Source of the DNA: Candidatus Baltobacteraceae bacterium
Lineage (GTDB): Bacteria; Vulcanimicrobiota; Vulcanimicrobiia; Vulcanimicrobiales; Vulcanimicrobiaceae
Direction of reading: 5' to 3'
NCBI GenBank assembly: GCA_036489885.1
Contig: DASXEW010000003.1
Location: 992,001-1,056,000, forward strand
Length of the DNA: 64,000 nt
Below are positions 1-7,867 of the stretch, one piece after another; positions within the stretch are counted from its first letter, which is position 1; every line of letters begins with the position of its first letter. A program made the translations under genes and the position numbers. Under the pieces are notes generated by a model, which saw nothing but the letters and a program-made list of their open reading frames with translations, was not told where the DNA came from and searched no databases.

Positions 1-294
1 GCCGAGCTCGAGGGCCTTGTGCCGAATCTCTTTTTCCTTGGACGACGTGATCATGACGATCGGCACGCCCTTGCTCGTCGGCTGCGAGCGAAATTGCTCG
101 ATAAGCTGCAAACCGTCCAACTCGGGCATCCGGAAGTCGGTGATGACGAGATCCGGCTTATTGTCGAGAAGCCAGGTCATTGCGAGCTTCGATGACGTAA
201 ATCCCACGATCTTCGAGTCTTCGACTTTCGCAAGAATGCGCTCGTAGACTTCGACGTTGATGCGTGCGTCATCGACGACAAGTATGGTTTGCAT
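1..294 (-). CDS. Response regulator receiver domain (partial, cut by window edge)
   Basis: This is the N-terminal 98 residues of a CheY-like receiver domain. Reading leftward from an ATG at 294, the protein begins MQTILVVDDARINVEVY, which carries the acidic pair at residues 8-9. The phosphoacceptor aspartate is D53 in the segment VITDFRMPELDG, and the conserved Thr/Ser switch lies in VMITSSKEKE. The gene runs off the left edge, so it is not possible to say whether an output domain (DNA-binding, GGDEF, HD-GYP) follows or whether it is a stand-alone receiver. It is transcribed divergently from the FAD oxidoreductase gene to its right. Confidence 0.93.
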   Translation of the reverse strand, partial: MQTILVVDDARINVEVYERILAKVEDSKIVGFTSSKLAMTWLLDNKPDLVITDFRMPELDGLQLIEQFRSQPTSKGVPIVMITSSKEKEIRHKALELG

Positions 295-303
295 GCCGCC
301 TCC

Positions 304-326
304 CTTAGGCTACGAGACTTAGGCTA
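304..326. repeat. 9-bp direct repeat in a divergent intergenic region
   Basis: The 9-mer CTTAGGCTA occurs at 304-312 and again at 318-326, a 14-bp period, between the divergently transcribed response-regulator and FAD-oxidoreductase genes. Spaced direct repeats in such a place can be operator half-sites, but nothing else in the sequence identifies a regulator, and chance is possible. Confidence 0.35.
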
Positions 327-357
327 GGACAAGGCGAGAAGCCTTCGAGGCAACGAA

Positions 358-1719
358 GTGAGCCCGCCGATGGAACAATGCGACGTCCTCGTCGTGGGCG
401 GCGGTAATGCGGGCTGCGCCGCGGCGCTGGCAGCGGCGCGTAGCGGCAGCCGCGTACTCTTGGCCGAGCGGTACGGTTTTCTGGGCGGCACGGCGACCGC
501 CTCGATGGTCGGGCCGTGGATGACATTCCATTCCGGACCCGATCGGATTGTCGGCGGCATCGCGCAAGAGATCGTCGAGCGTCTGGTCGCGCTCGGTGCG
601 TCGCCCGGGCACATTCCCGATTCGAGCGACTACGTCGATTCGATCACGCCGTTCGATCCCGAAGTGCACAAGGCGTTGCTCTTTGAGATGATGCGCGAAG
701 CCGGCGTCCGGTTGTTGCTGCACGTTTACTTTCTCGAAGCCGTGCGCGACGAACACGGCCGTGTTCGGGGCGCGCGATTTGCAACAGTCGGAGGGGTACG
801 CGAGATTTTAGCCGGTCGTACGATCGATGCGACGGCGGATGCATTCGTTGCTGCTTCGGCCGGCGTACGAATGCAGGAAACTGCGCTGCGCGGTAACGTT
901 CAACCCGCGACAATGATGTTTCGCTTGAGTCACGTTGACATGGAGGAGCTCTCCATGTACGTGCGCCGTCATCCCGAAGAGATGCGCACGTCGCTCAAAA
1001 CGCACGAACGCACGCCGGAACGCATGACGGCGATCGCGGGACTCTATCGAATTTGGCAAGACGCCATAGAAAGCGGCGAGGTAACCGTCAAGCGCGAGCT
1101 GGTCTCGCTGTTTGCAACTCCGTATCCGGATGAATTGACGGTCAACATGTCACGCGTCGTCGACATCGATCCGCTCGATCCGGACGATCTAACGCGGGCC
1201 GAGATCGAATCGCGCGCGCAAGTTATGGAGCTGTTGCGTTTCTTTCGCGCGCGCGTGCCGGGTTTCAAGAATGCTCGGCTGGCCGCAACCGCAACGCAGA
1301 TCGGGATCCGCGAGTCGCGTCGCATCGTCGGTGAGTACACGCTGACTGCAAACGATGTTCTCGAAGCACGGCAATTTCCGGATGCGATTGCGCGCAGTGC
1401 GTACCCGATCGACATCCACAATCCCAAAGGCTCGGGGACGACCACGGTCCGGTTGCCCAAAGGCAAGGCGTACGAGATTCCTTACCGGTGTCTCGTCCCG
1501 CTCGACGTCGACGATTTGATCGTTGCTGGACGTTGCATCTCGACCTCACATGAAGCGCACGCGACGACGCGTTTGACACCGACAGTCATGACGCTCGGAC
1601 AAGGCGCTGGGACGGCGGCGGCAATTTCCGTGAAAAGCCACGTGCCGTTCCGGCACGTCGACACGAAGATGTTGCGCGACCAGCTTATCGCCTCAGGCGT
1701 TGACTTGCGGCGTTCGTGA
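358..1719 (+). CDS. FAD-dependent oxidoreductase (FAD_oxidored family)
   Basis: A 453-residue flavoprotein. Near the N terminus it has the Rossmann dinucleotide motif VLVVGGGNAGCAAALAAA followed by GFLGGTATASMVG, the pattern typical of the PF12831 FAD_oxidored family. The family motif QIGIRESRRIVGEY lies in the middle, and VAGRCISTSHEAHATTRL near the C terminus completes the FAD fold. The substrate cannot be read from sequence. The GTG start is preferred over the ATG 12 bases downstream because a short AGG stands upstream of the GTG. Its stop codon overlaps the GTG of the next gene (GTGA), so it is probably co-translated with the sugar kinase and NanE that follow. That suggests oxidation of an amino sugar or a derivative, which is inference. 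Confidence 0.9.
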   Translation: MSPPMEQCDVLVVGGGNAGCAAALAAARSGSRVLLAERYGFLGGTATASMVGPWMTFHSGPDRIVGGIAQEIVERLVALGASPGHIPDSSDYVDSITPFDPEVHKALLFEMMREAGVRLLLHVYFLEAVRDEHGRVRGARFATVGGVREILAGRTIDATADAFVAASAGVRMQETALRGNVQPATMMFRLSHVDMEELSMYVRRHPEEMRTSLKTHERTPERMTAIAGLYRIWQDAIESGEVTVKRELVSLFATPYPDELTVNMSRVVDIDPLDPDDLTRAEIESRAQVMELLRFFRARVPGFKNARLAATATQIGIRESRRIVGEYTLTANDVLEARQFPDAIARSAYPIDIHNPKGSGTTTVRLPKGKAYEIPYRCLVPLDVDDLIVAGRCISTSHEAHATTRLTPTVMTLGQGAGTAAAISVKSHVPFRHVDTKMLRDQLIASGVDLRRS

Positions 1720-2624
1720 AGCTCTTTGCCGGAGTCGACGGCGGGCAAAGCTCGACGGTCGCGCTCGTCGCCGACGAAAACAAACAGATCCTCGGCCGCG
1801 GTGTGGCCGGACCGTGCGATCACATCGGTCAAGCGGCGGATTCACCGCGTTTCGCACGCGCCTTGGAAGGAGCCGTCGCTGCGGCGTTGCGGGACGCAAA
1901 GGTCGAACCCGATTCGAGATTCGAAGCAGTTGTCGCCGGCATCAGCGGATACGAAGGAACGATTCACGGCCTCAAGCCGAAGCTGAATGCACGCCGCGTC
2001 ACCTACGTGCACGATGGCCGCATCGCACATGCGGGCGCGTTCGATTTGGGCGACGGCATCGTCGTCATCGCCGGAACCGGTTCGGTCGCGTTCGCGCGCG
2101 ATTCGAAGGGCGAAGATGTCATGGTTGGCGGGTGGGGATTTCTGTTCGGCGACGAGGGGAGCGGATTTGCAATCGCACGCGACGCTCTCGCAAGCGCGAT
2201 GCGTTCTCAGGACGCCGGACGCAGCAGCGAGCTCGGAGATGACGCGCGCCGGCACTTTGAGCTGCCGAGCTTGCGCGCGATCGCGCGGGCATTTTACTTG
2301 GGCAGCATCGATCGCAAGTCGCTCGCATCGTTTGCCGGCCTCGTGCTCGGATCGGCAAAAGAGGGCGAACCCGACGCTGGCGACGTCGCGGTGAGGGCCG
2401 CGCGCGCATTGGCCGAACTGGCCGTCACCTGCGCGGGACGCCTGGGCGTCGCCGGCGGGATCGACGTGGCGCTTTGCGGCGGCACGTTCAACTCCGATTG
2501 GTTCCGCGCACTCACCACCGAGCAGATCGTACTCGCACTGCCGGCGGCCCGGATCGTCGGAGCGTATACCGATCCGGCCGGCGGCGCATTGCTCCTTGCA
2601 TATAAGGAAGGAGCCGGCGTCTGA
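1716..2624 (+). CDS. BadF/BadG/BcrA/BcrD-type sugar kinase (GlcNAc kinase-like)
   Basis: A 302-residue ASKHA-fold kinase. The phosphate-1 loop is GVDGGQSSTVALVAD at the N terminus, phosphate 2 is VIAGTGSVAF, and the segment GWGFLFGDEGSGFAIARDAL is characteristic of the N-acetylglucosamine kinase branch of the BadF/BadG family. A glycine-rich adenosine loop (CGGTFNS) lies near the C terminus. It most likely phosphorylates a hexosamine at O6. It sits between a flavoprotein and NanE, whose substrate is ManNAc-6-phosphate, so ManNAc is a reasonable alternative substrate. It starts with GTG overlapping the upstream stop and ends in a CTGA overlap with the next gene. Confidence 0.88.
   Translation: MKLFAGVDGGQSSTVALVADENKQILGRGVAGPCDHIGQAADSPRFARALEGAVAAALRDAKVEPDSRFEAVVAGISGYEGTIHGLKPKLNARRVTYVHDGRIAHAGAFDLGDGIVVIAGTGSVAFARDSKGEDVMVGGWGFLFGDEGSGFAIARDALASAMRSQDAGRSSELGDDARRHFELPSLRAIARAFYLGSIDRKSLASFAGLVLGSAKEGEPDAGDVAVRAARALAELAVTCAGRLGVAGGIDVALCGGTFNSDWFRALTTEQIVLALPAARIVGAYTDPAGGALLLAYKEGAGV
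2604..2613 (+). promoter_or_regulatory. Shine-Dalgarno sequence that places the nanE start at CTG
   Basis: AAGGAAGGAG ends 7 bases before the CTG at 2621, which is ideal spacing. The only other candidate, TTG at 2636, would be 22 bases away. The site lies inside the last codons of the upstream kinase gene, as expected for translational coupling. Confidence 0.7.
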
Positions 2625-3301
2625 AACTCGATTTTTTGCGCGGGCTGATCGTTTCGATCCAGCCGCCGAGCGGCTCTGCGCTCGATGACCCGGCGATCGT
2701 TGCAGCGATGGCAGCGAGCGCGGCTGGGAACGGCGCAGTCGCCGTGCGCATCGAGGGCGTACAGCGCATCAAAGCGGTGCGTGCCCGCCTTCCTCAGACT
2801 CCGATCGTTGGTTTGATCAAGCACGCCTTCGACGGTTTTGCTCCATATATTACGGCGACGTTGTCTGATGTGGAAAAAGTCTTGAGCTCGGGCGCAAACA
2901 TCGTCGCCGTCGACGCGACAAGCCGTCCGCGCAGCGACGGTAGCACCGTCGCCGATGCGATTGCGGCAATTCATGCGCGCAACGGGATCGTGTTCGCCGA
3001 TTGTGCGCGCATTGATGACGCGCGCGCTTCGCTCGCCGGCGCCGCGGACGTACTCGCCACGACGCTGTGCGGCTATACGGACGATACCCGCGGAGCGGCG
3101 CTCCCGGCGCTTGACCTCGTTGCGGCTATCTCGACCCTCGGCGCGTTCACGGTCTGCGAAGGAGGTGTCGCCTCCCCCGCGCAAGCCGCCAGTGCGTTTG
3201 CTCATGGAGCGAGCGCTGTCGTGGTTGGCACGGCACTTACCAACCTCGATGTTCTCGTCCGCCGCTATGCTGACACGGCTCCTCGCTCCCATGATACCTA
3301 A
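2621..3301 (+). CDS. nanE: N-acylglucosamine-6-phosphate 2-epimerase, NanE family
   Basis: A TIM-barrel epimerase that interconverts ManNAc-6-phosphate and GlcNAc-6-phosphate. Recognisable NanE stretches are GLIVSIQPPSGSALDDP near the N terminus, AVRIEGVQRIKAVRA, VAVDATSRPRSDG and a C-terminal phosphate-binding region GASAVVVGTALTNL. A start at TTG 2636 would delete the first helix. Starting at CTG 2621 gives LKLDFLRGLIVS and 226 residues, close to the usual family length, with a strong Shine-Dalgarno 7 bases upstream and a CTGA overlap with the kinase stop. With the kinase it would feed a phosphorylated amino sugar into GlcNAc-6-P. The deacetylase and deaminase (NagA, NagB) are not in the window. 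Confidence 0.85.
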   Translation: MKLDFLRGLIVSIQPPSGSALDDPAIVAAMAASAAGNGAVAVRIEGVQRIKAVRARLPQTPIVGLIKHAFDGFAPYITATLSDVEKVLSSGANIVAVDATSRPRSDGSTVADAIAAIHARNGIVFADCARIDDARASLAGAADVLATTLCGYTDDTRGAALPALDLVAAISTLGAFTVCEGGVASPAQAASAFAHGASAVVVGTALTNLDVLVRRYADTAPRSHDT

Positions 3302-3345
3302 GTCCACGAGGATGCGTCAGGAAATCGGCACAATAACGGAGGGAA

Positions 3346-4443
3346 ATGGCGCAGCAAGCTCGTCCTAAGCAGGGCCTCGGCCCCGGATTCTGGCCGGTCA
3401 CTATCCTGCTCACCGTTATCACGGTTGTCTGCGACTACTACGTCGTCGTTACACCGATAACGAACTTCCTGCGCGAGGCTGCGACGCCCGCGGATCAAAC
3501 CGACGAGCTCTTCAAGTTTCTGACGTTCTTCGGCGTCATCGTCTTCGTTTATACGATCGGGTATCTCGTCTATTTCGCGATCGTCTGGCGCAAGAAGAAG
3601 AGCGATCCCGAAGATACGCTCGGCATTCAAATCCACGGTAGTTTTCAGCTCGAGCTGTGGTGGACGATTCTCCCAACGCTGCTCGTCATCGCGATCGGCT
3701 GGATCAGCGTCAAAGACTGGACCGGCATCTTTTATGCGCAAGGCGGTCAGCTCGCGGTCGAAGCGATCGGCTATCAGTTCGGATGGGAGTTCCGTTATCA
3801 GGGACTTCCCAATCCGGTTCCCGATGAGCTGCATTTGCCGGTCGGCGTTCCGACCACGATCCACATCAGCTCGCGTGACGTCATTCACGGATTCTGGACG
3901 CCGGAAGTACGGCTCAAGCAGGACGCCGTCCCCGGACTCGTCACGACGATTCATATCACGCCGACCGAAGTTGGAACCTACCGCATCATCTGCAGCGAAT
4001 ATTGCGGCGCGCGGCACGGCTACATGGTCGGCAAGCTCATCATCGAGCCCAAAGCGACGTTCACGGCATTTCTCGACAAAGAGAAATATCTGCAAGCGCA
4101 TGCGCCCAAAGGCCCCGGCGGATTACCGCCCGGCGTGAATCTTGCAAACGGCAACGCGTCAGCCGGTCAGACGCTCTTTGCGCAAAAGTGCAGCGCCTGC
4201 CACTCGCTCGGCGCCTTCTCGCAAAAACTTGTCGGTCCGGGTCTCGGAAAAGTATTTGCCGATCCGGATCATCCCAAACTCGTCGACGGTGCTGCGGCTA
4301 CGCCTGAAGATGCCGCCGGCATCATCAATAGCGGCTTCACCGGTGACATGGGCACAATGCCCAACGCCAAGACCAACGGGCTCTCGAATGACGACATTGC
4401 GAACCTTGTCGTCTATCTCGAGGGCGTCTCAAAGGGACAATAA
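3346..4443 (+). CDS. coxB: Cytochrome c oxidase subunit II fused to cytochrome c (caa3 type)
   Basis: A 365-residue membrane-anchored electron-entry subunit. Two transmembrane helices (about residues 15-38 and 58-81) precede a cupredoxin domain with the CuA ligands H181, C216, C220, H224 and M227 (CSEYCGARHGYM). A C-terminal cytochrome c domain follows with haem-binding C282-S-A-C285-H286 and a later GTMPN segment that may provide the Met ligand. This fusion defines caa3 oxidases, which receive electrons from membrane or soluble cytochrome c. It has a good GGAGGG ribosome-binding site and is the first gene of coxBAC plus two small membrane proteins. Confidence 0.97.
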   Translation: MAQQARPKQGLGPGFWPVTILLTVITVVCDYYVVVTPITNFLREAATPADQTDELFKFLTFFGVIVFVYTIGYLVYFAIVWRKKKSDPEDTLGIQIHGSFQLELWWTILPTLLVIAIGWISVKDWTGIFYAQGGQLAVEAIGYQFGWEFRYQGLPNPVPDELHLPVGVPTTIHISSRDVIHGFWTPEVRLKQDAVPGLVTTIHITPTEVGTYRIICSEYCGARHGYMVGKLIIEPKATFTAFLDKEKYLQAHAPKGPGGLPPGVNLANGNASAGQTLFAQKCSACHSLGAFSQKLVGPGLGKVFADPDHPKLVDGAAATPEDAAGIINSGFTGDMGTMPNAKTNGLSNDDIANLVVYLEGVSKGQ

Positions 4444-4445
4444 GC

Positions 4446-6128
4446 ATGGCAGTTGCGGCCCCACAACATAGCGCGCTTGCGGAGCACGTTCATCACGCTC
4501 CGAAGAATTTCATCAACCGATACATCTTCACGCTCGATCACAAGATCATCGGGCTGCAATACATGATCGTCGGTTCGCTGTTCTTCATCATCTCGGGACT
4601 GTTAGCCGAGCTGATCCGCGTGCAGTTGATGAATTCCGACGGACGCTTCTTGTCGCCGGAACACTTCAACGAACTGTACTCGGTGCACGGCTCGTCGATG
4701 GTGTGGCTCGTGATTATTCCACTGGCCACCGGCGGCTTCGGTAATTTCGTGATGCCGCTGATGATCGGAGCGCGCGACGTTGCGTTTCCGTGGCTCAACG
4801 CGGCAAGCTTCTGGTTGTTCCCGCCTGCGGGCTTGATCTTGTTCAGCTCCTTCTTGGTCGGCGCGCCAGATGCGGGTTGGACGGAATATCCGCCGGTTTC
4901 GCTGCAGGGACCACCCGGCACGTCGATGTGGTGTATAGCGATTTTCTTGATCGGAATATCGTCGACCCTGACCGGCATCAATTTCTTGGTGACGATGCTG
5001 AAGATGCGCGCGCCGGGAATGACGTTCACGCGCATGCCGCTTTTCGTGTGGGCGCAGCTTGCAACCGCCGTTTTGAACATGGTTGCGACGACCGCGCTTG
5101 CAGCCGCGCTGCTGGCGCTCTTCCTCGAGCGCACCTTCGGAATTCCGTTCTACGATCCGTCACACGGCGGAAGCCCGGTCATGTGGCAGCACATGTTCTG
5201 GTTCTATTCGCATCCGGCCGTGTACATCATGATCTTGCCGGCCTTCGGCGTCATCTCCGAAGTGTTGCCGACGTTTGCGCGCAAGCCGATCTTCGGCTAC
5301 AAGATGATCGCGTTCAGCTCGATTGCGATCGCGCTGCTCGGATTCATGGTGTGGGCGCATCACATGTTCACGAGCGGAATGACGCCGTGGCTGGTGTTGC
5401 CGTTCATGATCCTGACCTTCATCATCGCAGTGCCGACCGGCGTCAAGATATTTTCTTGGGTCGCGACCCTGTGGGGCGGCAACATCCGGTATTCGTCCGC
5501 GATGCTCTTCGCAATCGGATTCATCGCGACGTTCACGTTCGGCGGCATCACGGGCATCTTCTTAGCTGCGGTTCCCGCCGACTACCAAGAGCACGGAACG
5601 TACTTCGTCGTCGCGCACATTCACTACGTGCTCTTCGGCGGATCGGTTCTCGGTTTGCTCGCGGGCGCGTACTATTGGTTCCCTAAGATGTCGGGACGCA
5701 TGCTGAACGAGTCTTGGGGTCACATCCACTTCTGGGTCACGTTCATCGCGTTCAACGTGACGTTCTTGCCGATGCACTGGATCGGACTCTTGGGAATGCC
5801 ACGTCGCGTACCGGTCTACGATCCACAGTTCACCGATTGGAACCGCGTCGCGTCGATCGGTTCTTTCTTCCTGGTAATCGGCATGGCGATATTCTTCATC
5901 AACGTCATCTGGAGCATCAAGCACGGCAAGAAGGCCGGGCCGAATCCGTGGGGCGCACGCACGCTCGAGTGGATGACGAGCTCGCCGCCGCCGTATTACA
6001 ACTTCGTCAAGGTGCCGGGCGTGCTGCACGCGCCGTACGAGTTCGATCAGCCGCTGCCCTATGTCGGTTTGGAGCCGCCTGAGACCGTCGTCTCCGGTTA
6101 CAAAGCGCCGATGCCGGCGGGACATTAG
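4446..6128 (+). CDS. coxA: Cytochrome c oxidase subunit I (A2-type haem-copper oxidase)
   Basis: The 560-residue catalytic subunit that reduces O2 and pumps protons, with about twelve transmembrane helices. It has the low-spin haem region HGSSMVWLVIIPLATGGFGN, the CuB and Tyr helix as YSHPAVYIMILPAFG, and HHMFTSGM plus HIHYVLFGG for the remaining haem and CuB histidines. The YSHP form, with no glutamate in the usual HPEVY position, marks the A2 subfamily, as in thermophilic caa3 oxidases. That agrees with the cytochrome c fusion on subunit II. It lies 2 bases after coxB. Confidence 0.97.
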   Translation: MAVAAPQHSALAEHVHHAPKNFINRYIFTLDHKIIGLQYMIVGSLFFIISGLLAELIRVQLMNSDGRFLSPEHFNELYSVHGSSMVWLVIIPLATGGFGNFVMPLMIGARDVAFPWLNAASFWLFPPAGLILFSSFLVGAPDAGWTEYPPVSLQGPPGTSMWCIAIFLIGISSTLTGINFLVTMLKMRAPGMTFTRMPLFVWAQLATAVLNMVATTALAAALLALFLERTFGIPFYDPSHGGSPVMWQHMFWFYSHPAVYIMILPAFGVISEVLPTFARKPIFGYKMIAFSSIAIALLGFMVWAHHMFTSGMTPWLVLPFMILTFIIAVPTGVKIFSWVATLWGGNIRYSSAMLFAIGFIATFTFGGITGIFLAAVPADYQEHGTYFVVAHIHYVLFGGSVLGLLAGAYYWFPKMSGRMLNESWGHIHFWVTFIAFNVTFLPMHWIGLLGMPRRVPVYDPQFTDWNRVASIGSFFLVIGMAIFFINVIWSIKHGKKAGPNPWGARTLEWMTSSPPPYYNFVKVPGVLHAPYEFDQPLPYVGLEPPETVVSGYKAPMPAGH

Positions 6129-6132
6129 GTTC

Positions 6133-6738
6133 ATGGCGGCAGCATCGATCGGTCACGAAGGCCATCACGACGATCACGCGCTAGCGCTGTACCGCGAAGT
6201 CGCAGATATACGGCTGCTCGGGTTCGTCCTGTTCCTGATCAGCGACTGCGTCTTGTTCTCGTCGTTCATCTTCGCGTACATCTATATGCGTGACGCGGCG
6301 CCGGTCTGGCCGCCGACGGGCGTCGGTCTGCCGGATGCGAATCTCGCCGCCGTCAACTCGATCGTCCTGTTCGGTTCCGGCGCAACGATGCACTTCGCGA
6401 TGGAGAACTGGAAGCACGGGACGGAAGTGAAGTTCCGCCGATGGATGGTCGCAACGATCATCCTGGGCGCGCTTTTCTTGTGCGGTCAGGGTTGGGAATA
6501 CACGCACATAAATGCGACATGGAACGGCTCGACGTTCGGTGCGGCGTTCTTCACGTTGACGGGGATGCACGGCTTCCACGTCTTCTGTGGGATTATTTTT
6601 CTGACGGTGCTTTTGAATCAGACGCTTGGCGGCGTCTACAACAAGAAGCAGTATTTCGGCTTGGTCGCGGGGACGCTGTACTGGCACTTCGTCGACGTCA
6701 TTTGGGTGTTCTTGTTCTTCCTGTTCTATGTATGGTGA
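6133..6738 (+). CDS. coxC: Cytochrome c oxidase subunit III
   Basis: A 201-residue integral membrane protein with five predicted helices. Family hallmarks are the histidine-rich N terminus (GHEGHHDDHALAL), WPPTGVGLPD, a helix containing GMHGFHVFCGIIFL, and the C-terminal YWHFVDVIWVFLFFLFYVW. The ATG at 6133, just after the coxA stop, is preferred to upstream in-frame starts inside coxA because it gives the usual short cytoplasmic N terminus. It is part of the caa3 oxidase with the two preceding genes. Confidence 0.95.
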   Translation: MAAASIGHEGHHDDHALALYREVADIRLLGFVLFLISDCVLFSSFIFAYIYMRDAAPVWPPTGVGLPDANLAAVNSIVLFGSGATMHFAMENWKHGTEVKFRRWMVATIILGALFLCGQGWEYTHINATWNGSTFGAAFFTLTGMHGFHVFCGIIFLTVLLNQTLGGVYNKKQYFGLVAGTLYWHFVDVIWVFLFFLFYVW

Positions 6739-6754
6739 AAGAAATGAGAATGTC

Positions 6755-6871
6755 GTTACGAGCCCCCGCGGGGAATAAACACACTATCGTTATGATCCTG
6801 GGCTCGGCGGTTTGGGGGCCCCATGCGAAGCAGGGGGGGCGCGAAGCCTGGGGCGGAGCGCCTTCAAAATG
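6755..6871 (+). repeat. Dispersed repeat family A, copy 1, ending at a start codon
   Basis: This segment closely matches the reverse complement of 24828-24944. Shared blocks are GTTACGAGCCCC, CGGGGAAT, TGGGCTCGGCG, CCCATGCGAAGCA and GCCTGGGGCGGAGCGCCTT; the middle about 22 bases differ. Both copies run straight into AAAATGA, so the ATG of an unrelated gene forms their edge. The interior can fold (CCCATGCGAAGCAGGGG, and GGCGC pairing with GCGCC), which would place the only GGAG ribosome-binding candidate in a stem. It interrupts the cox operon between coxC and the small membrane genes. Confidence 0.8.
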
Positions 6872-7087
6872 ACAGAGCAGACGTTCGCGCATATCCTGCG
6901 TACGATCGCGATCATTGGCGCGATCGTGGTCGGCATCGTTGCCGTTTATCAAGTCCGCAACGATTGGAAAACGCCGGGCCTCGACATTCAAGTCTCCAAG
7001 CTGTTGCTGGGGCTCATGGCATTCGGCTGCGTCATCGTCATCCTGTCGTCAACCGGAGTCATCGGTTGGCAAACGAAGGGTTACTGA
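6869..7087 (+). CDS. Small two-helix membrane protein in the cox operon
   Basis: A 72-residue protein beginning MTEQTFAHILRTIAIIG. It has two hydrophobic segments, about residues 10-28 and 44-66, joined by a polar loop, RNDWKTPGLD. I do not recognise a family, and it lacks clear similarity to the usual prokaryotic CoxD/subunit IV. Its place right after coxC, in the same direction and one base before another small membrane gene, suggests an accessory subunit or assembly factor of the caa3 oxidase. The ATG lies at the very end of a family A repeat, so the ribosome-binding site is supplied by the repeat. Confidence 0.75.
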   Translation: MTEQTFAHILRTIAIIGAIVVGIVAVYQVRNDWKTPGLDIQVSKLLLGLMAFGCVIVILSSTGVIGWQTKGY

Positions 7088-7088
7088 G

Positions 7089-7277
7089 ATGCACGATCAC
7101 GGTAAGTCCGTACAACTCCCCGTCTCGTCCGGTTTTCCCGTCTTCGTACGTGTCTGCGGATGGGTGGGACTCATTGTTATCTTCATCATGGGCGGTATGG
7201 TCGTTGCGAATAGCGGCGGCAATCACGTTTGGCCCGCAAATGACAGCGTTCGAGTTCCGCTCGACTCAGCGAAATAG
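7089..7277 (+). CDS. Small single-helix membrane protein at the end of the cox operon
   Basis: A 62-residue protein starting MHDHGKSVQLPVSSGFP with one strong transmembrane helix (about residues 21-42, VRVCGWVGLIVIFIMGGMVV) and a short polar tail ending VPLDSAK. No family is recognised. It begins one base after the previous small gene and is the last gene of the oxidase operon, ending one base before a convergent gene. Small single-helix subunits are common in haem-copper oxidases, so a structural subunit is plausible but unproven. Confidence 0.7.
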   Translation: MHDHGKSVQLPVSSGFPVFVRVCGWVGLIVIFIMGGMVVANSGGNHVWPANDSVRVPLDSAK

Positions 7278-7278
7278 C

Positions 7279-7866
7279 TTAGTCTTCGAGCTTTCGAATC
7301 CGCGGCGAGCTAAGGCCGATGCTGAGCGTCGTCATACCGGAAGGTAAGACGCCCGTCGATCTTCCGTCGATCTTGTGGATGCCGCCGTATTCGCTGAACT
7401 CGACGTGCACCGGATGCACGGACGCTTCGAGCACCGTCTTGCCGTGTGAAGGCCATTCGAACGCGACGTCCTCTTCCGCAGTCAGCACGGCAACGTAACC
7501 GGCCGAGTCCTCTTCAGAGCGGGCATCGGGTGGACGGGAGCGCAGATAACCATCGACGATGAAGATCGGTTGTGACGTGGAGAGCAGCGCACGCAGCGGT
7601 CCGATCATCAGACCGAAACCATATGCAACGAAACCGAGAAAGCCGAACGAAAAAATCGCCGCGATGCAAATCGACCAAACCATATCATCTGGCGAGCGCA
7701 GCCCGCGAATCAGCATGCCAACCATAAGCACGAGAAAAACCAACGATCCCAGGGCCGGCTCGATCGCGATTGCGGCGCGGCCCCAGAAACCCTGGACGAC
7801 GATATTTCGTTCATCCGGTGTCCATGGACGACGGATTAGGAGCGCTCTGCGCTCGGCTGCAGTCAT
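7279..7866 (-). CDS. Hypothetical two-helix membrane protein
   Basis: A 195-residue protein of unknown function. A basic N terminus (MTAAERRALLIRRPW) is followed by two hydrophobic segments (about 35-56 and 65-90) and a soluble C-terminal half of beta-strand character with acidic patches (ARSEEDSAGYVAVL). I cannot assign a family. Its ATG (complement of 7864-7866) overlaps the ATG of the divergent SCO gene within one CATG; a TTG 18 bases further upstream is possible. At its 3' end it meets the cox operon with a one-base gap. Confidence 0.7.
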   Translation of the reverse strand: MTAAERRALLIRRPWTPDERNIVVQGFWGRAAIAIEPALGSLVFLVLMVGMLIRGLRSPDDMVWSICIAAIFSFGFLGFVAYGFGLMIGPLRALLSTSQPIFIVDGYLRSRPPDARSEEDSAGYVAVLTAEEDVAFEWPSHGKTVLEASVHPVHVEFSEYGGIHKIDGRSTGVLPSGMTTLSIGLSSPRIRKLED

Positions 7867-7867
7867 G
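7864..7867. promoter_or_regulatory. Overlapping divergent start codons sharing CATG
   Basis: The plus-strand SCO-family gene starts with ATG at 7865-7867 and the minus-strand membrane protein with ATG at 7866-7864. Both lie in the same CATG. There is no intergenic space, so each promoter and 5' leader must lie inside the other gene unless one true start is further downstream. Neither start has an obvious Shine-Dalgarno sequence. Confidence 0.6.

Noticed and set aside
2294-3307. Minus-strand frame of 337 codons opposite the kinase and nanE
   Set aside because: It mirrors two convincing plus-strand genes and has no domain-like pattern.
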